Assembly (NCBI GenBank): GCA_965226645.1
Contig: CBDDDL010000004.1
Span: 62,001-126,000, forward strand
Length of the DNA stretch: 64,000 nucleotides
Source of the DNA: Poriferisodalis sp965226645
GTDB taxonomy: Bacteria > Actinomycetota > Acidimicrobiia > Acidimicrobiales > Poriferisodalaceae
Direction: 5' to 3'
Shown: positions 24,679 to 33,884 of the stretch, in pieces
How the letters are laid out: each line of letters opens with the position of its first letter
How positions within the stretch are numbered: position 1 is the first letter of the stretch
Made by a program: the position numbers and the translations under genes
The notes under the pieces: model-generated
The model's database searches: none
What the model was told of the DNA's origin: nothing
Seen by the model: only the letters and a program-made list of their open reading frames with translations

Positions 24679-25494
24679 TTGAAGCGCAAGCCGTCAGCGC
24701 TCTTTCGCTCAGTGAGTGACGGTCAGCAGGCATTCAACGAGCTTGCTGGCGCTTACAGCCGCGCTCGTCCCGAGTATCCCGAACCGCTTTGGGCAGCTCT
24801 GCGAGTAACGCTCGATGACCGTCGTGTGCCCCGGCTGGCGGCTGATGTCGGTTCGGGCACCGGCATTGCGACTCGACAGCTCGCTCTCGTCTTGCCCCAG
24901 TGGCGCATCATCGGGATTGAGCCTGGCGAAGGCATGCGAGCCCAGGCTGTCAACGACAGCCGCGGTGCCGATGTCGAGTATCGCGTCGGCTCTGCTGAAG
25001 ACCTGCCCTCGGAGACAGATTCAGCGGGTCTGGTGATCGCCGCTCAGGCCCTTCATTGGTTCGATCGCCCCCGGTTCTATGCCGAGGCTCGACGGGTGCT
25101 GGCGCCGGGCGGAGTGCTGGCGATCATCCAGAACAACCGCATGTGGCGTGGGTCGCCGTTCTGGGACGACTACGAGGCCTTCCTTGAAGAGCACAGCCCC
25201 GGCTACTCACGCGACTACCGCAAGTTCGAAATCGCTGGCGAGCTGAGAGAGGCGGGCTTCGCCGACGTCGCCGTGCACACCGCGGAGTGGACACGGCCTA
25301 TTTCCCACGAGTTGCTCATCGAGATGTCCCGATCGACAACCAAGATGCAAGCCGCAGTCGAAGCGATCAGCGAAGCCCAGGCAGTCGGACACCTCGAGGC
25401 GCTGCTTGAGCGCCACTGCCCATCAGGCCATCTAGAAATTCCCTACACCTCCGAGCTGTTCACCGGGCGGCACTGTGAGGACAACGATGGCTGA
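24679..25494 (+). CDS. Class I SAM-dependent methyltransferase
   Basis: A 271-residue methyltransferase. The SAM-binding glycine loop is ADVGSGTGIATRQLA near residue 55, followed by IIGIEPGEGM, SAEDLPSE, and the motif AAQALHWFDRPRFYAEARRVLAPGGVLAI typical of the UbiE/Trm9-like group. The start is a TTG at 24679; a GTG at 24712 (VSDGQQAFNELAGAYSRARP) is an alternative that begins close to the conserved domain. It overlaps the DUF1697 gene by 8 bp. The substrate is unknown. Confidence 0.88.
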   Translation: MKRKPSALFRSVSDGQQAFNELAGAYSRARPEYPEPLWAALRVTLDDRRVPRLAADVGSGTGIATRQLALVLPQWRIIGIEPGEGMRAQAVNDSRGADVEYRVGSAEDLPSETDSAGLVIAAQALHWFDRPRFYAEARRVLAPGGVLAIIQNNRMWRGSPFWDDYEAFLEEHSPGYSRDYRKFEIAGELREAGFADVAVHTAEWTRPISHELLIEMSRSTTKMQAAVEAISEAQAVGHLEALLERHCPSGHLEIPYTSELFTGRHCEDNDG

Positions 25495-26023
25495 GCGTTT
25501 TCTCGTGATGCCGCGCGGCATCAACGTCGGGACTCGCAACCGGGTGCCGATGGCGGAGCTCAGGTCAATGCTGACCGACGTGGGCTACGCCGATGTCACC
25601 ACCGTCTTGCAGAGCGGGAACGTGATTGTCTCGGCCGAATCGTCGGGGCCTGACCAGGTCGCTGCGTCCGTGCAGCGGCTGCTCAGCGACAGGTTCGACG
25701 TCAACGTCCCTTGCGTCACTCGAACAGCGGAACAGGTTCGTGCGGTGCTCGACCGCAATCCGCTGCAGGAGGTCGTCACCGACGGTTCGCGCTACCTGGT
25801 GAACTTCCTCTCCGAGAAACCCGACCCCGATGCGGCAGCGGCGCTCCTGGAAGAGAGCCACGGCCCCGAGGCCATCGCGATCGAAGGCACCGAGGCATTC
25901 GTCTGGACGCCAGACGGCGTCAAGGCAATGACCCTTTCATACGCATTCCTCGAAAAGAGGCTCGGCGTGGTCGCCACGGCCCGCAACTGGAACACGCTGC
26001 AGAAAATCGCAGCCAAACTCTGA
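25487..26023 (+). CDS. DUF1697 family protein
   Basis: A 178-residue member of DUF1697. Family marks are FLVMPRGINVGTRNRVPMAELRS (shown in parts: RGINVGTRN, MAELRSML), VTTVLQSGNVI and the C-terminal TARNWNTLQKIAA. The ATG at 25487 lies within the end of the methyltransferase gene, indicating co-transcription. The biochemical function of DUF1697 is not established to my knowledge. Confidence 0.88.
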   Translation: MAERFLVMPRGINVGTRNRVPMAELRSMLTDVGYADVTTVLQSGNVIVSAESSGPDQVAASVQRLLSDRFDVNVPCVTRTAEQVRAVLDRNPLQEVVTDGSRYLVNFLSEKPDPDAAAALLEESHGPEAIAIEGTEAFVWTPDGVKAMTLSYAFLEKRLGVVATARNWNTLQKIAAKL

Positions 26024-26086
26024 CGTAGCCGCGATCATTCATGCCATGACTGTTCACCAAGAGTCCTTGAGAGGTTCGTTGAGACG

Positions 26087-26381
26087 ATGAGCCAGACGAG
26101 TGCGCAGCGCGCCGAGGCGCTGGAAGAGTGGGCGGACCGAGTCGACCCAGCAGATCTCGTCGAAGCCGACACCGCATCGCTTCAGCTCATCAGCAAACTC
26201 GCGACCCGACGTGACACCATCGACGAGCAGCTGGTCGAGGCTGTGCGGGTCAGCACGAGTCGAGGGTCGAAGTTGGTCCATGATCGGGGCCATGCTCGGG
26301 GTGTCGAAGCAAGCCGCGCAACGCAAGTACGGACCCAAGACCGCTACGGGGACGAAAGAAACAGTGGGGCCTCGCCGGTAA
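26087..26381 (+). pseudogene. Small helix-turn-helix protein gene with a frameshift
   Basis: The first frame gives MSQTSAQRAEALEEWADRV through DEQLVEAVRV. The second frame continues with ARVEGRSWSMIGAMLGVSKQ and AAQRKYGPK. The second part is a typical sigma-region-4-like HTH, preceded in relatives by A-V-R-x-A-R-x-x-G, so the break lies at about 26246-26260. Restoring one base would give a protein of about 97 residues. It may be true decay or an assembly error. It lies just upstream of apt. Confidence 0.7.
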
Positions 26382-26426
26382 CCCACCCTTCGTCATCCGG
26401 CGCGGAACGTGGGGGAGACGCGGACA

Positions 26427-26939
26427 ATGTGGCAGTTGTTGATTCGGGATGTGCCGGATTTCCCGCGGCCGGGGATCGTCTTCAAGGACATCACACCGTT
26501 ACTGGCGGACCCGGCGGGATTGAGATCGTGCGTCGAGGAGCTGGTGGCGCCATTTAGGGACCGCAGCATTGACCTCGTTGCGGCGCCTGAGGCTCGGGGC
26601 TTCGTGATCGGTGCGATGGTGGCGGATCGGCTCGACGCCGGCTTCGTGCCGTTGCGCAAGCCGGGCAAGCTTCCTCGCGAAACCCTGCATGCCGACTACG
26701 AACTTGAGTACGGCGCAGAGCGGCTCGAAATGCACACCGACGCCGTCGCGAACCAGGCGAGAGTGCTGATCGTCGACGACGTGCTGGCCACCGGCGGCAC
26801 TGCTGCTGCATCTGCTCGATTGGTCACGCTCGGCGGCGGAGAGATCGTCGGCTTCTCGTTCGTTCTTGAGCTCGAATTCCTCGGCGGTCGTCGTCAACTC
26901 GGCGAGGCGCACATCGCTGCGGCCATCACCGTCCAGTAG
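26427..26939 (+). CDS. apt: Adenine phosphoribosyltransferase
   Basis: A 170-residue purine-salvage enzyme that converts adenine and PRPP to AMP. The PRPP-binding loop is VLIVDDVLATGGTAAAS. The N-terminal IRDVPDFPRPGIVFKDITPLL, the flexible-loop region PEARGFVIG and FVPLRKPGKLPRETL are diagnostic of Apt. The ATG at 26427 is preceded by GGGGGAG. Its last 46 bp overlap the convergent cell-wall-binding frame. No relA or secDF genes, common neighbours of apt, are nearby. Confidence 0.95.
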   Translation: MWQLLIRDVPDFPRPGIVFKDITPLLADPAGLRSCVEELVAPFRDRSIDLVAAPEARGFVIGAMVADRLDAGFVPLRKPGKLPRETLHADYELEYGAERLEMHTDAVANQARVLIVDDVLATGGTAAASARLVTLGGGEIVGFSFVLELEFLGGRRQLGEAHIAAAITVQ

Positions 26940-27967
26940 CGCACCTGACCGCCAGCGAACTTGCCCGACACAGCGCTAGTCGCGGGGAGGATGATGCGGG
27001 CGGCGTTGGCGGAGGTGTGGGTTCGGGTTTGGCCGCTGGTGCGTTGTGTTCGGGCGCCGGCGGGCAGCACAGCGGTGATCTCGTTCAGCACGGTGACGGG
27101 GATTGCGTTGGTCCCGCCGATGATGCGGACTAGTCGCGGCTGGACGAGTCTGAGCAGCTCTGTGGTCTCGGTCGGCAGCGTCGCGGGCGCGGTGTACACA
27201 ACAAGGGCGCCCGGCGTGCGCGCCGAGAGTGCGACTGCGACGCCGATGTCGGACGGGCTCCAGCCGTTGGCCACGATGACGGTTCGCTCGCCTGCGGGCA
27301 CTGGCGCCGATGTCTGGTCGAGGTAATGCGCGGCGAGTTGAGCCGTGTGGGTGCGCGAAGAGCCGCTGATCCGTTCCAGGCTGGCGCTGCTGGCTGCTGC
27401 GCGGATCTCGTCCTCGACTGCTTGGGACACCGCGGTGGTGCCGCCCACGATCACCACGCTGCGAGGGGACATGTCGGCAATGAGTTGGCGTGACGCTGTG
27501 GGAAGCTCTCCGGCTTGGGTGTAGAGCACCGCCGAGTGCGCAAGCCGGGCCGCCAGTGTGGCTGCGACGCCGATGTCGGGTGGGCTCCAGCCGTTGGCGA
27601 TGATGAGCACTGCGTCTTGTGCGCGTGTGCCCTCGAGAGCGAGGCGTGCTGCGCGTGTTGCTGTGTCGATTCGTGAGGTTCCGGTGACTCGTTTGATATC
27701 GGCGAACGGCTCGGCGTCGGCGAGCGAGTTGCGCACTGCTGGGGAGATAGCGGTCTCGCCGCCGACGAGCACGATGAGGTGCACAGTGCGCACCTCAAGG
27801 AGTGCCTTGACCGCGCTCGGCAGTTTGTCGCCTTCGGTGTAGACGACGGCACTGCCATCGGTGCGCGCCGCGAATGCCGCAGCGACGCCCACGTCGGCCG
27901 GGCTCCAGCCGTTCGCGACAAACAGCGTTGTTCCCTCCACACCGTCAACCGCCGCCGCCGCCACCAC
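26894..27967 (-). CDS. Cell-wall-binding repeat 2 module (split-off C-terminus of the surface mosaic protein)
   Basis: A 357-residue frame with three cell-wall-binding type-2 repeats. Each has the pattern V-x-x-A-N-G-W-S-P-x-D-x-G-V-A near its start and an I-x-G-G-T-x-x-I/V block (LIVLVGGETAIS, VVIVGGTTAVS, VRIIGGTNAIP). It has no signal peptide of its own and opens VAAAAVDGVEGTTLFVANGW, directly after the glycine tract that ends the large upstream frame. The two overlap by 23 bp and differ by one base in frame. I infer it was the C-terminal wall anchor of that protein; alone it would stay cytoplasmic. Confidence 0.85.
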   Translation of the reverse strand: MVAAAAVDGVEGTTLFVANGWSPADVGVAAAFAARTDGSAVVYTEGDKLPSAVKALLEVRTVHLIVLVGGETAISPAVRNSLADAEPFADIKRVTGTSRIDTATRAARLALEGTRAQDAVLIIANGWSPPDIGVAATLAARLAHSAVLYTQAGELPTASRQLIADMSPRSVVIVGGTTAVSQAVEDEIRAAASSASLERISGSSRTHTAQLAAHYLDQTSAPVPAGERTVIVANGWSPSDIGVAVALSARTPGALVVYTAPATLPTETTELLRLVQPRLVRIIGGTNAIPVTVLNEITAVLPAGARTQRTSGQTRTHTSANAARIILPATSAVSGKFAGGQVRYWTVMAAAMCASPS

Positions 27968-30900
27968 CGCCGCTGAAGGCCGGTTGCGGCCGGCGTTCGC
28001 TGATGACGGTGACGGTCACCGTCACGTCCACGCGGGTGGTGTGGACCCCGTCTGCGGCTTCCACGGTGACCTGGTAGTCGTTGTCGCCGTCGCTGTCGGC
28101 GGGTGTGTCAAGGTCGGGCGGGCTCGTGAACCTGAGCGCGCCGCCGTCGATGGAGAACAGGTGTCCGTCAGCGCCGTCGAGGCTCCAGCCGACGGTGATC
28201 TTCTCAGGATCGGTTGCGGTGTAGGTCGCGACGGCCTGACGCCGCTCGGCGACGCTTACCTCCGCGGAGCCGACGAGCAGCGGCGGCTCGTTGATGTCGG
28301 TCACGTTCACAGCCACGTCCAGCGTCTTCTCGAGCCTGGCACCGTCGAGGGCTTTGACCACGATGTCGTAACCGTTGTCCTTGCCCCGGTCGGCGGGCTC
28401 GTCGTAATCGGGCGACGTCTCGAAACGCAGCACACCGCCGTCGATGGAGAACAAGCGCCGGTCGGAGCCGCCGAGTTCCCAGATCACAGTGTCGCCAGTG
28501 TCGGGATCGCTCGCGGTGAACGCGGCCACATCGCCGGTGCCGTTCTCGTCGTAGCGCACGATCTGCAAGCCAGACACCACCGGTGCCTCGTTCGCGTCCC
28601 ACACCTCGACCTCGACTTGGGTCGTGGCCGCGGCACCTGATGGGTCCGCCGCTGTGACGGTCAGCGTGTGGCTGCCGGCGGTCTCATGGTCCAGTGGGGC
28701 GGTGGTCAGCAGCTGGCCTGTCGCGGTCATGATCTCGAACGGGGTCCCCCCTTGGGCCACCATCGAATAGGTGAGGGCCTCACCGTCGAGGTCGGTCGCC
28801 GCGACCGCATCGCCCACCCGGCTGCCGACGGCTGCGTCCTCGCCCACTTGGCGCGTCAGGGTCCCGTCGGCGAAAGTGGGCGCCTGATTCGCCGCCGGGG
28901 CGACCTGCACCTGATGCTGCGACTCGGCCAGCGCCTGCTTGCTGGACCCGTGCCCGTCGCTGTAGGACGCCCGCGCCCGCAGGTACCGGCCGACATCGCT
29001 GCCGGCCGGGGTAAAGGCACTCGACACGGCACCGTCGATGAGGCTCCACGAGCTCTTGTCCGGCGACGCCTGCCATTGCCAACTCACCGACAACGCCACG
29101 ACCACGTCGGGATCCGACAGCTTCGCCTCCAAGGCTGTCCCCACTTGGGGCTGCACCGGCAACAACGACGCCACCCCTGGTTCGTCCTCGTTGGTGACGC
29201 TCACCTCCACGGCGCGCCTCGCGAGGAGTTGGCCATCAGATGCCACCACCACAACCTCATAGCTGTTGTCACCGTCCGCGTCAGCCTTCGCCTCAAAATC
29301 GGGCGGGCTCGTGAAGCTCAGACGGCCATCGACGACATCGAACGCGCCCATATCGTCACCCAGCAACGACCACCCCACCGAGTTGCGCTCAGGGTCGGTC
29401 GCCGTGAAGGCGGCAACGACGCCCGCGCTGCCCTCCGCGACGGCAGCCGTGCCCGGCCCGTCGATCTCGGGCGCCTCGTTCACGTTCGTCACGTTCACCT
29501 GTACATCCAGCGTCCCGGCCAACTCGTGATCAGCGGCTTCCACCACAAGCTCATAGACGTGCCTGCCCTGAAGGTCCGACCTGGCCTCGAAGTCCGGGGC
29601 CGCCAGGAAGCTCAGCACGCCCCCGTCGATCGAGAACAGGTCCGCATCGGATCCCGGGCCCGACAACGACCAGGTCATCGCGTCGCCGTCCTGGTCGGCC
29701 GCCGTGAACACGCCCACAGCCCCAGCAGTGTTCTCCTCGAAGCTGAACACGCCAGAGCCGGACACCGCGGACAGCACTGGTGCATCGTTCACGTCGCCGA
29801 CCTCGATCTCCACGGTGACCGTGGCATCGGCCCCCGACGGGTTCGTGGCCGTGACCGTCACCGTGTAGCGGCTCTTGGCCTCGTGGTCGAGGGGCGCGCT
29901 GGTGCGCAGCTGGCCCGTCGAGGCCAAGATCCCGAACGCCGTCGCGTCGGCGCCTCCCAGGGTGTAGGCGAGCGTCGCGCCGTCCGGGTCGCTGGCCGCG
30001 ACCGGATCGCCGATGCTGCGCCCGGCGGGGGTGTTCTCAGCCACGCTGCGTGTTCCGCTTTCGCCGGACGGGAACTGCGGGGCGCCGGCGATGGTGTAAG
30101 CAGCAGGCACCTCCGACAGCGTCCGCCCATCAGCGGTGCACACCCCGCCCGAACCGCAAGCCTGGCCCTCGACCAGACCGAACGTGATCGCGCCGTACCC
30201 CGCGGGCGTCAGCGTGAAGATGTAGGCATTGGCCGCCTCGCCGTGCACGCGATGGGGGCTCACGCTCGTGACGGTCGCCCCCACCACGCTGACCGACGCT
30301 GTAGCAGCCACTGGATCCACCACAGGCTGATTGAACGCCACCACCACCTTCAGCCGGTCCGCGGGGCCCAGCGACGCCAACGATGTGTGGCTGCTGGCCG
30401 GGAACTCCGCCGCCAGCAGCTGAGGCTCGGCGAACAGCGCCACCGGATGGAGCGGAATGGCGCGAACGTGAAGTCGTGGGCGGTCGGGATCGCGGAGTGA
30501 GAACTTCTCTTCGCCGGTGTCCGGATCGACTTGGGTCACCGCTTCGACGGGCAGCGAGTCGAGCGTCGCGTTCTGGGGATGGGGGCGACCCCAGCTGACC
30601 AGCCAGTCCCCGTTGTCGAGAGGCTCGACTTGGCCATGGAAATACCCAAGGTATTGGTCGGCGCCGCGAAGCGAGTGATCGCGCAAGAAGACCGCTTCGC
30701 GGTTCTCCAGATCGAGGGCGTACTCCACGGCGCGGCTGTACTCGCCGCTTACGCGTCCCACTGCCTCACCCGTCCAAGGGTTCATCAAGCACGCTATGCC
30801 GTTGTCGAAGAGCATGAGATTGCCGTTGGGCAGCACCTGCGCCGCGTGCAACCCGCAGAACTGGCCGGCGGGATCACCGAAGATGTCCATTGGCGCCGGG

Positions 30901-33884
30901 CCGATGTTGCGCTCCTCCCACTGCGCGGCAGTCAGGTTGGTGCGACCCAACCTCCACACAACCTTGTGGTTCTCCGTGTGGTCCGGATCGATGGCCAGCA
31001 CCTGCGAGCACCCCCGGAACGAGGCGAAAATGAGCCCGTCGAGCATCTGCAGCGAGTTCAGGTGGGCGTAGCCGTCTGGGAAGCGTTCCTGGGAACAGTC
31101 CTCGAGGGGCATGTTCCCCCAGGTGTTCCACGTGAACAACGCCTGCCCCGCCGGCGTGACGATCTGCAGGGCCGAGTCCTTGATCGTCTGGGGCTGGACC
31201 GCGTCGACGTCAGGGTGATCGAACGGCAGATCGCTGAGGTCGCGCTCGGCCGGCTCGTAGGCCATGAGCAGGTAGTTCCCGTTCTCCAGGATGCGGAGGT
31301 CGTGGACATCGGTCGTAACCAGCGGGGCTTCGGTCGTCGCAGTGTCGAACAATTCCAGGTCCTGGTTAAGAATCACCCATTCTTGAGCGCCTGTGATGTT
31401 CTTTATGTAGGCGTATCGATACTCGGGTTCGTGCCCTTGCCGCTGGTCGGCGACGTCAACCCGGCCGACGCGGAAGTACGCCCAGACCCGGTGCCCTACG
31501 TCTCGATGAAACCTGGGTACGGCGTTGTTGTCGAGCATTGCCACGGTGGTGGTGTGGTCCCCCAGTTTGAGCAGGATGAGATCCTCGAGGATCCCAGTGG
31601 CGCCCGAGGTCTTGGCCGCCTCCATTAGCCACAGCTCCGGGATAAGGCAGTGCACGACGTAGGTCGTGCTCGCGCCATCGGCACCGGATAGAGCGATGTG
31701 TACATCGCTCTCTGCGGCGACCGTCACCGCCGTCCCGGTTCCGCTTGCGGTCTGCACGCCATTGACGGCCAGCCGGACGCCGGACGCCGCTGTCGGTGTC
31801 ACGGTCATCGTGTCACCGGCTTCGGTGCATCCGATGGCGTAGTGGAGGATGTCCGCGCCAAATGTTGGGGACAGGGCGCGGGCGGGGTTTGCCGACGAGT
31901 CGTTCGTGGAAACTGACAGACCGCTCAGCAGGCTCGCCGTGACCACTTCGTAGGTCAGCGCAGCGGCGGATTTACCTGTGCCCTGGCCGTCCTCATAGGT
32001 CGCCGTTACTCGCAGGAACGTCCCGGTGTCGGCGGCTGTGGGGGTGTAGGTGCTTGATGTCGCTCCGGCGATGACCGCCCAGGCGTTGGGGCGTATCGAC
32101 CGCTCCCAGGCATAGACCGGCGTTCCGGTCACGCCCTCGGGGTCGCTCAAGGTCGTGGTCACTGCGGTTCCGAGCCGGGGGCGGGTCGAGGACAGGATGA
32201 GCGTCCCGGCCTCGTCCGCGTCGGTGACGGCGACCGACACGTCCTTCGTCACGCTGGTGCTCGATCCCGCGATCGAGGCGGTGACGGTCACGCTGTACAC
32301 GTTGTCCTGGTCTGCGTCGGACGGCGACTCATAGTCGGGCGGCTTCGGGAAGATGTTCGGGGAGACAGGGTCGATGTGGAACCTCAGCGCGCCGCCGGGT
32401 TCGTCGATGCCGAAGTGGGCGGCATCGTCTCCCGACAGCGACCAGACAATGCCGTCGGTGTCCTGCGGTGAGGACGCGGTGTAGGTGGCCACGCGGCCGG
32501 CATCGTTCTCTGCGTGGGTGACGCTCGCCGGTCCTGTTGCCGCCGACAGCAGCTCGGCGACGTTGGTCACCTCGATGGTCACCGCGACAGAGGTGGTGCC
32601 GTCGGAGTCCGTGGCCGTGACGGTCACCGCGTAGCTGGATTTCGTCTCGTAGTCGAGGGCGTCCTTGGTCCGGAGCTGGCCCGTCGAAGCGACGATGTCG
32701 AACGAGGAGGCGTCAGTGCCGCCAAGCGCGTAGGCCACTGTGCCGCTCACGTCGATGGCTGTGACCGGCGCGCCGATATCGGTTCCAGTTGCAGTGTTCT
32801 CGTCCGCGGTGCGTATCGTGGTCACTGACTCCAGCACGAAGTTCAGGGTCGCGATCGGATCGGCCGTGAACGGGCCTGTGCCACGGATGCTCTCAATGAC
32901 TCCCGGCGGGCTGGTCGCGACACTGGGGCTGAGCGAGAAGCCTGTCCCATCTTCGGTGCCGGCATCCCACGGGTACAGGTTCGCTGCGTGCGAACGCAGC
33001 CAGAGGCCTTCGCTGTCGAGCAGCGACAATCCCGACACGCCCACGAACCAGTCATGGCTGGGAGCGATCATCGTGACCAGCGTGACCCGCGGATGCTCGG
33101 TCGACAGCGAAGCCGTCAGGCTCTGCGAGCCTGTGGCAGAGATGGAATCGGTGTCGCCGCTGATACTGCTGAGCGCGTCCGGCGCGGCAGCCAGCACCTC
33201 GCCACGCAGGCCCGTCCAGCCCCCGACCTCTGCCATAGCTTCGACCCCGGCGCTGCTCATCTCGCCGCTTTCCAAGAACGTCACGGCCGCGTTGTGGACG
33301 CCGCCAATCAGGCGCGAGAAGTGCGCACCCCCGACAACGCCCCCCGGTGTGACAGCGCTCGTCCATGCGCCCCGGAACGTCACGGCATATTTGGCGCTCG
33401 ACGCGAACGCAGCGACCGGATCGCTCGCCGACGGGCTCAGCGACGTGTCCTGCTCCGTCCGCGTGACCGTCAATGTGTAGATCTTGGTAGTGATGGCGTC
33501 CGGCGCCGTCACCCTCACCTTGACGACGTTGTCGCCCACCGACGACAGGTCCACCTGCTGCCCGTCTGCAGCGTCGACATCCGCGAGCAACCGATCATCG
33601 GAGTCGAGGAACGCGACAGCAGCGGCGCGGTCGCTCTTGGTCGCCGTGATGGTGAGGCGGGTGACGGTGTAGCCCACACTGGCCGTGTAGATCGTCGTGT
33701 CACTGGCGAACGGCGGTGACAGCCTTCCAGCGCTCAGCGACAAAGCGCTCAGCGATGCGTCATCGCTGGGCGGGGCCTGCGCCGAAGCCGAGGACACCAG
33801 GCTCGAGGGCACCGCCACCAATAACAGCACCAACAAGCCTAACCCCCCCCCCACCCGCAAATTGAACGAGGTTGTTCCTGTCAT
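27945..33884 (-). CDS. Giant secreted mosaic protein: cadherin-like, spondin, arylsulfotransferase-like and cadherin repeats
   Basis: About 1,979 residues from the ATG at 33884; the frame is open to 33929. Signal peptide at about 1-36 (LGLLVLLLVAVPSSLVSSASAQA region). Then a cadherin-like beta-sandwich (about 42-145, LSALSLSAGRLSPPF), a spondin-N-like domain (about 163-325, YAVTFRGAWTSAVTPGG, SHDWFVGVSGLSL), cadherin repeats, an arylsulfotransferase/beta-propeller-like region (about 750-1140, NHKVVWRLGRTNLT, CGLHAAQVLPNGNLMLFDNG), and a long array of cadherin-type repeats (GGADATAFGILASTGQL, VEIEVGDVNDAP). It ends in polyglycine. Likely an adhesin or surface enzyme exported by Sec. A G10 run interrupts the signal-peptide codons. 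Confidence 0.88.
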   Translation of the reverse strand: MTGTTSFNLRVGGGLGLLVLLLVAVPSSLVSSASAQAPPSDDASLSALSLSAGRLSPPFASDTTIYTASVGYTVTRLTITATKSDRAAAVAFLDSDDRLLADVDAADGQQVDLSSVGDNVVKVRVTAPDAITTKIYTLTVTRTEQDTSLSPSASDPVAAFASSAKYAVTFRGAWTSAVTPGGVVGGAHFSRLIGGVHNAAVTFLESGEMSSAGVEAMAEVGGWTGLRGEVLAAAPDALSSISGDTDSISATGSQSLTASLSTEHPRVTLVTMIAPSHDWFVGVSGLSLLDSEGLWLRSHAANLYPWDAGTEDGTGFSLSPSVATSPPGVIESIRGTGPFTADPIATLNFVLESVTTIRTADENTATGTDIGAPVTAIDVSGTVAYALGGTDASSFDIVASTGQLRTKDALDYETKSSYAVTVTATDSDGTTSVAVTIEVTNVAELLSAATGPASVTHAENDAGRVATYTASSPQDTDGIVWSLSGDDAAHFGIDEPGGALRFHIDPVSPNIFPKPPDYESPSDADQDNVYSVTVTASIAGSSTSVTKDVSVAVTDADEAGTLILSSTRPRLGTAVTTTLSDPEGVTGTPVYAWERSIRPNAWAVIAGATSSTYTPTAADTGTFLRVTATYEDGQGTGKSAAALTYEVVTASLLSGLSVSTNDSSANPARALSPTFGADILHYAIGCTEAGDTMTVTPTAASGVRLAVNGVQTASGTGTAVTVAAESDVHIALSGADGASTTYVVHCLIPELWLMEAAKTSGATGILEDLILLKLGDHTTTVAMLDNNAVPRFHRDVGHRVWAYFRVGRVDVADQRQGHEPEYRYAYIKNITGAQEWVILNQDLELFDTATTEAPLVTTDVHDLRILENGNYLLMAYEPAERDLSDLPFDHPDVDAVQPQTIKDSALQIVTPAGQALFTWNTWGNMPLEDCSQERFPDGYAHLNSLQMLDGLIFASFRGCSQVLAIDPDHTENHKVVWRLGRTNLTAAQWEERNIGPAPMDIFGDPAGQFCGLHAAQVLPNGNLMLFDNGIACLMNPWTGEAVGRVSGEYSRAVEYALDLENREAVFLRDHSLRGADQYLGYFHGQVEPLDNGDWLVSWGRPHPQNATLDSLPVEAVTQVDPDTGEEKFSLRDPDRPRLHVRAIPLHPVALFAEPQLLAAEFPASSHTSLASLGPADRLKVVVAFNQPVVDPVAATASVSVVGATVTSVSPHRVHGEAANAYIFTLTPAGYGAITFGLVEGQACGSGGVCTADGRTLSEVPAAYTIAGAPQFPSGESGTRSVAENTPAGRSIGDPVAASDPDGATLAYTLGGADATAFGILASTGQLRTSAPLDHEAKSRYTVTVTATNPSGADATVTVEIEVGDVNDAPVLSAVSGSGVFSFEENTAGAVGVFTAADQDGDAMTWSLSGPGSDADLFSIDGGVLSFLAAPDFEARSDLQGRHVYELVVEAADHELAGTLDVQVNVTNVNEAPEIDGPGTAAVAEGSAGVVAAFTATDPERNSVGWSLLGDDMGAFDVVDGRLSFTSPPDFEAKADADGDNSYEVVVVASDGQLLARRAVEVSVTNEDEPGVASLLPVQPQVGTALEAKLSDPDVVVALSVSWQWQASPDKSSWSLIDGAVSSAFTPAGSDVGRYLRARASYSDGHGSSKQALAESQHQVQVAPAANQAPTFADGTLTRQVGEDAAVGSRVGDAVAATDLDGEALTYSMVAQGGTPFEIMTATGQLLTTAPLDHETAGSHTLTVTAADPSGAAATTQVEVEVWDANEAPVVSGLQIVRYDENGTGDVAAFTASDPDTGDTVIWELGGSDRRLFSIDGGVLRFETSPDYDEPADRGKDNGYDIVVKALDGARLEKTLDVAVNVTDINEPPLLVGSAEVSVAERRQAVATYTATDPEKITVGWSLDGADGHLFSIDGGALRFTSPPDLDTPADSDGDNDYQVTVEAADGVHTTRVDVTVTVTVISERRPQPAFSGGGGGGGG
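27949..27974. repeat. GGC/GGT tract coding polyglycine at the frameshift junction
   Basis: On the minus strand the tract reads as eight consecutive Gly codons of GGC/GGT followed at once by TGA in the long frame. The +1 frame continues into the cell-wall-binding repeats. Low-complexity tracts of this kind slip during replication, and a one-base change would fuse the two frames. Confidence 0.8.
33843..33852. repeat. G10 homopolymer in the signal-peptide codons of the mosaic protein
   Basis: The plus strand has ten consecutive C residues, which read on the coding strand as GTG GGG GGG GGG TTA (Val-Gly-Gly-Gly-Leu) about ten codons after the ATG at 33884. Mononucleotide G tracts of this length are classic slippage sites for on/off switching of surface proteins. 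In this assembly the tract is in the ON frame. Confidence 0.85.

Noticed and set aside
28668..30500. 610-residue plus-strand frame inside the cadherin-repeat region
   Set aside because: It is the complement of the mosaic protein's repeats, Arg/His-rich and without any domain. The minus-strand frame has clear domain structure.
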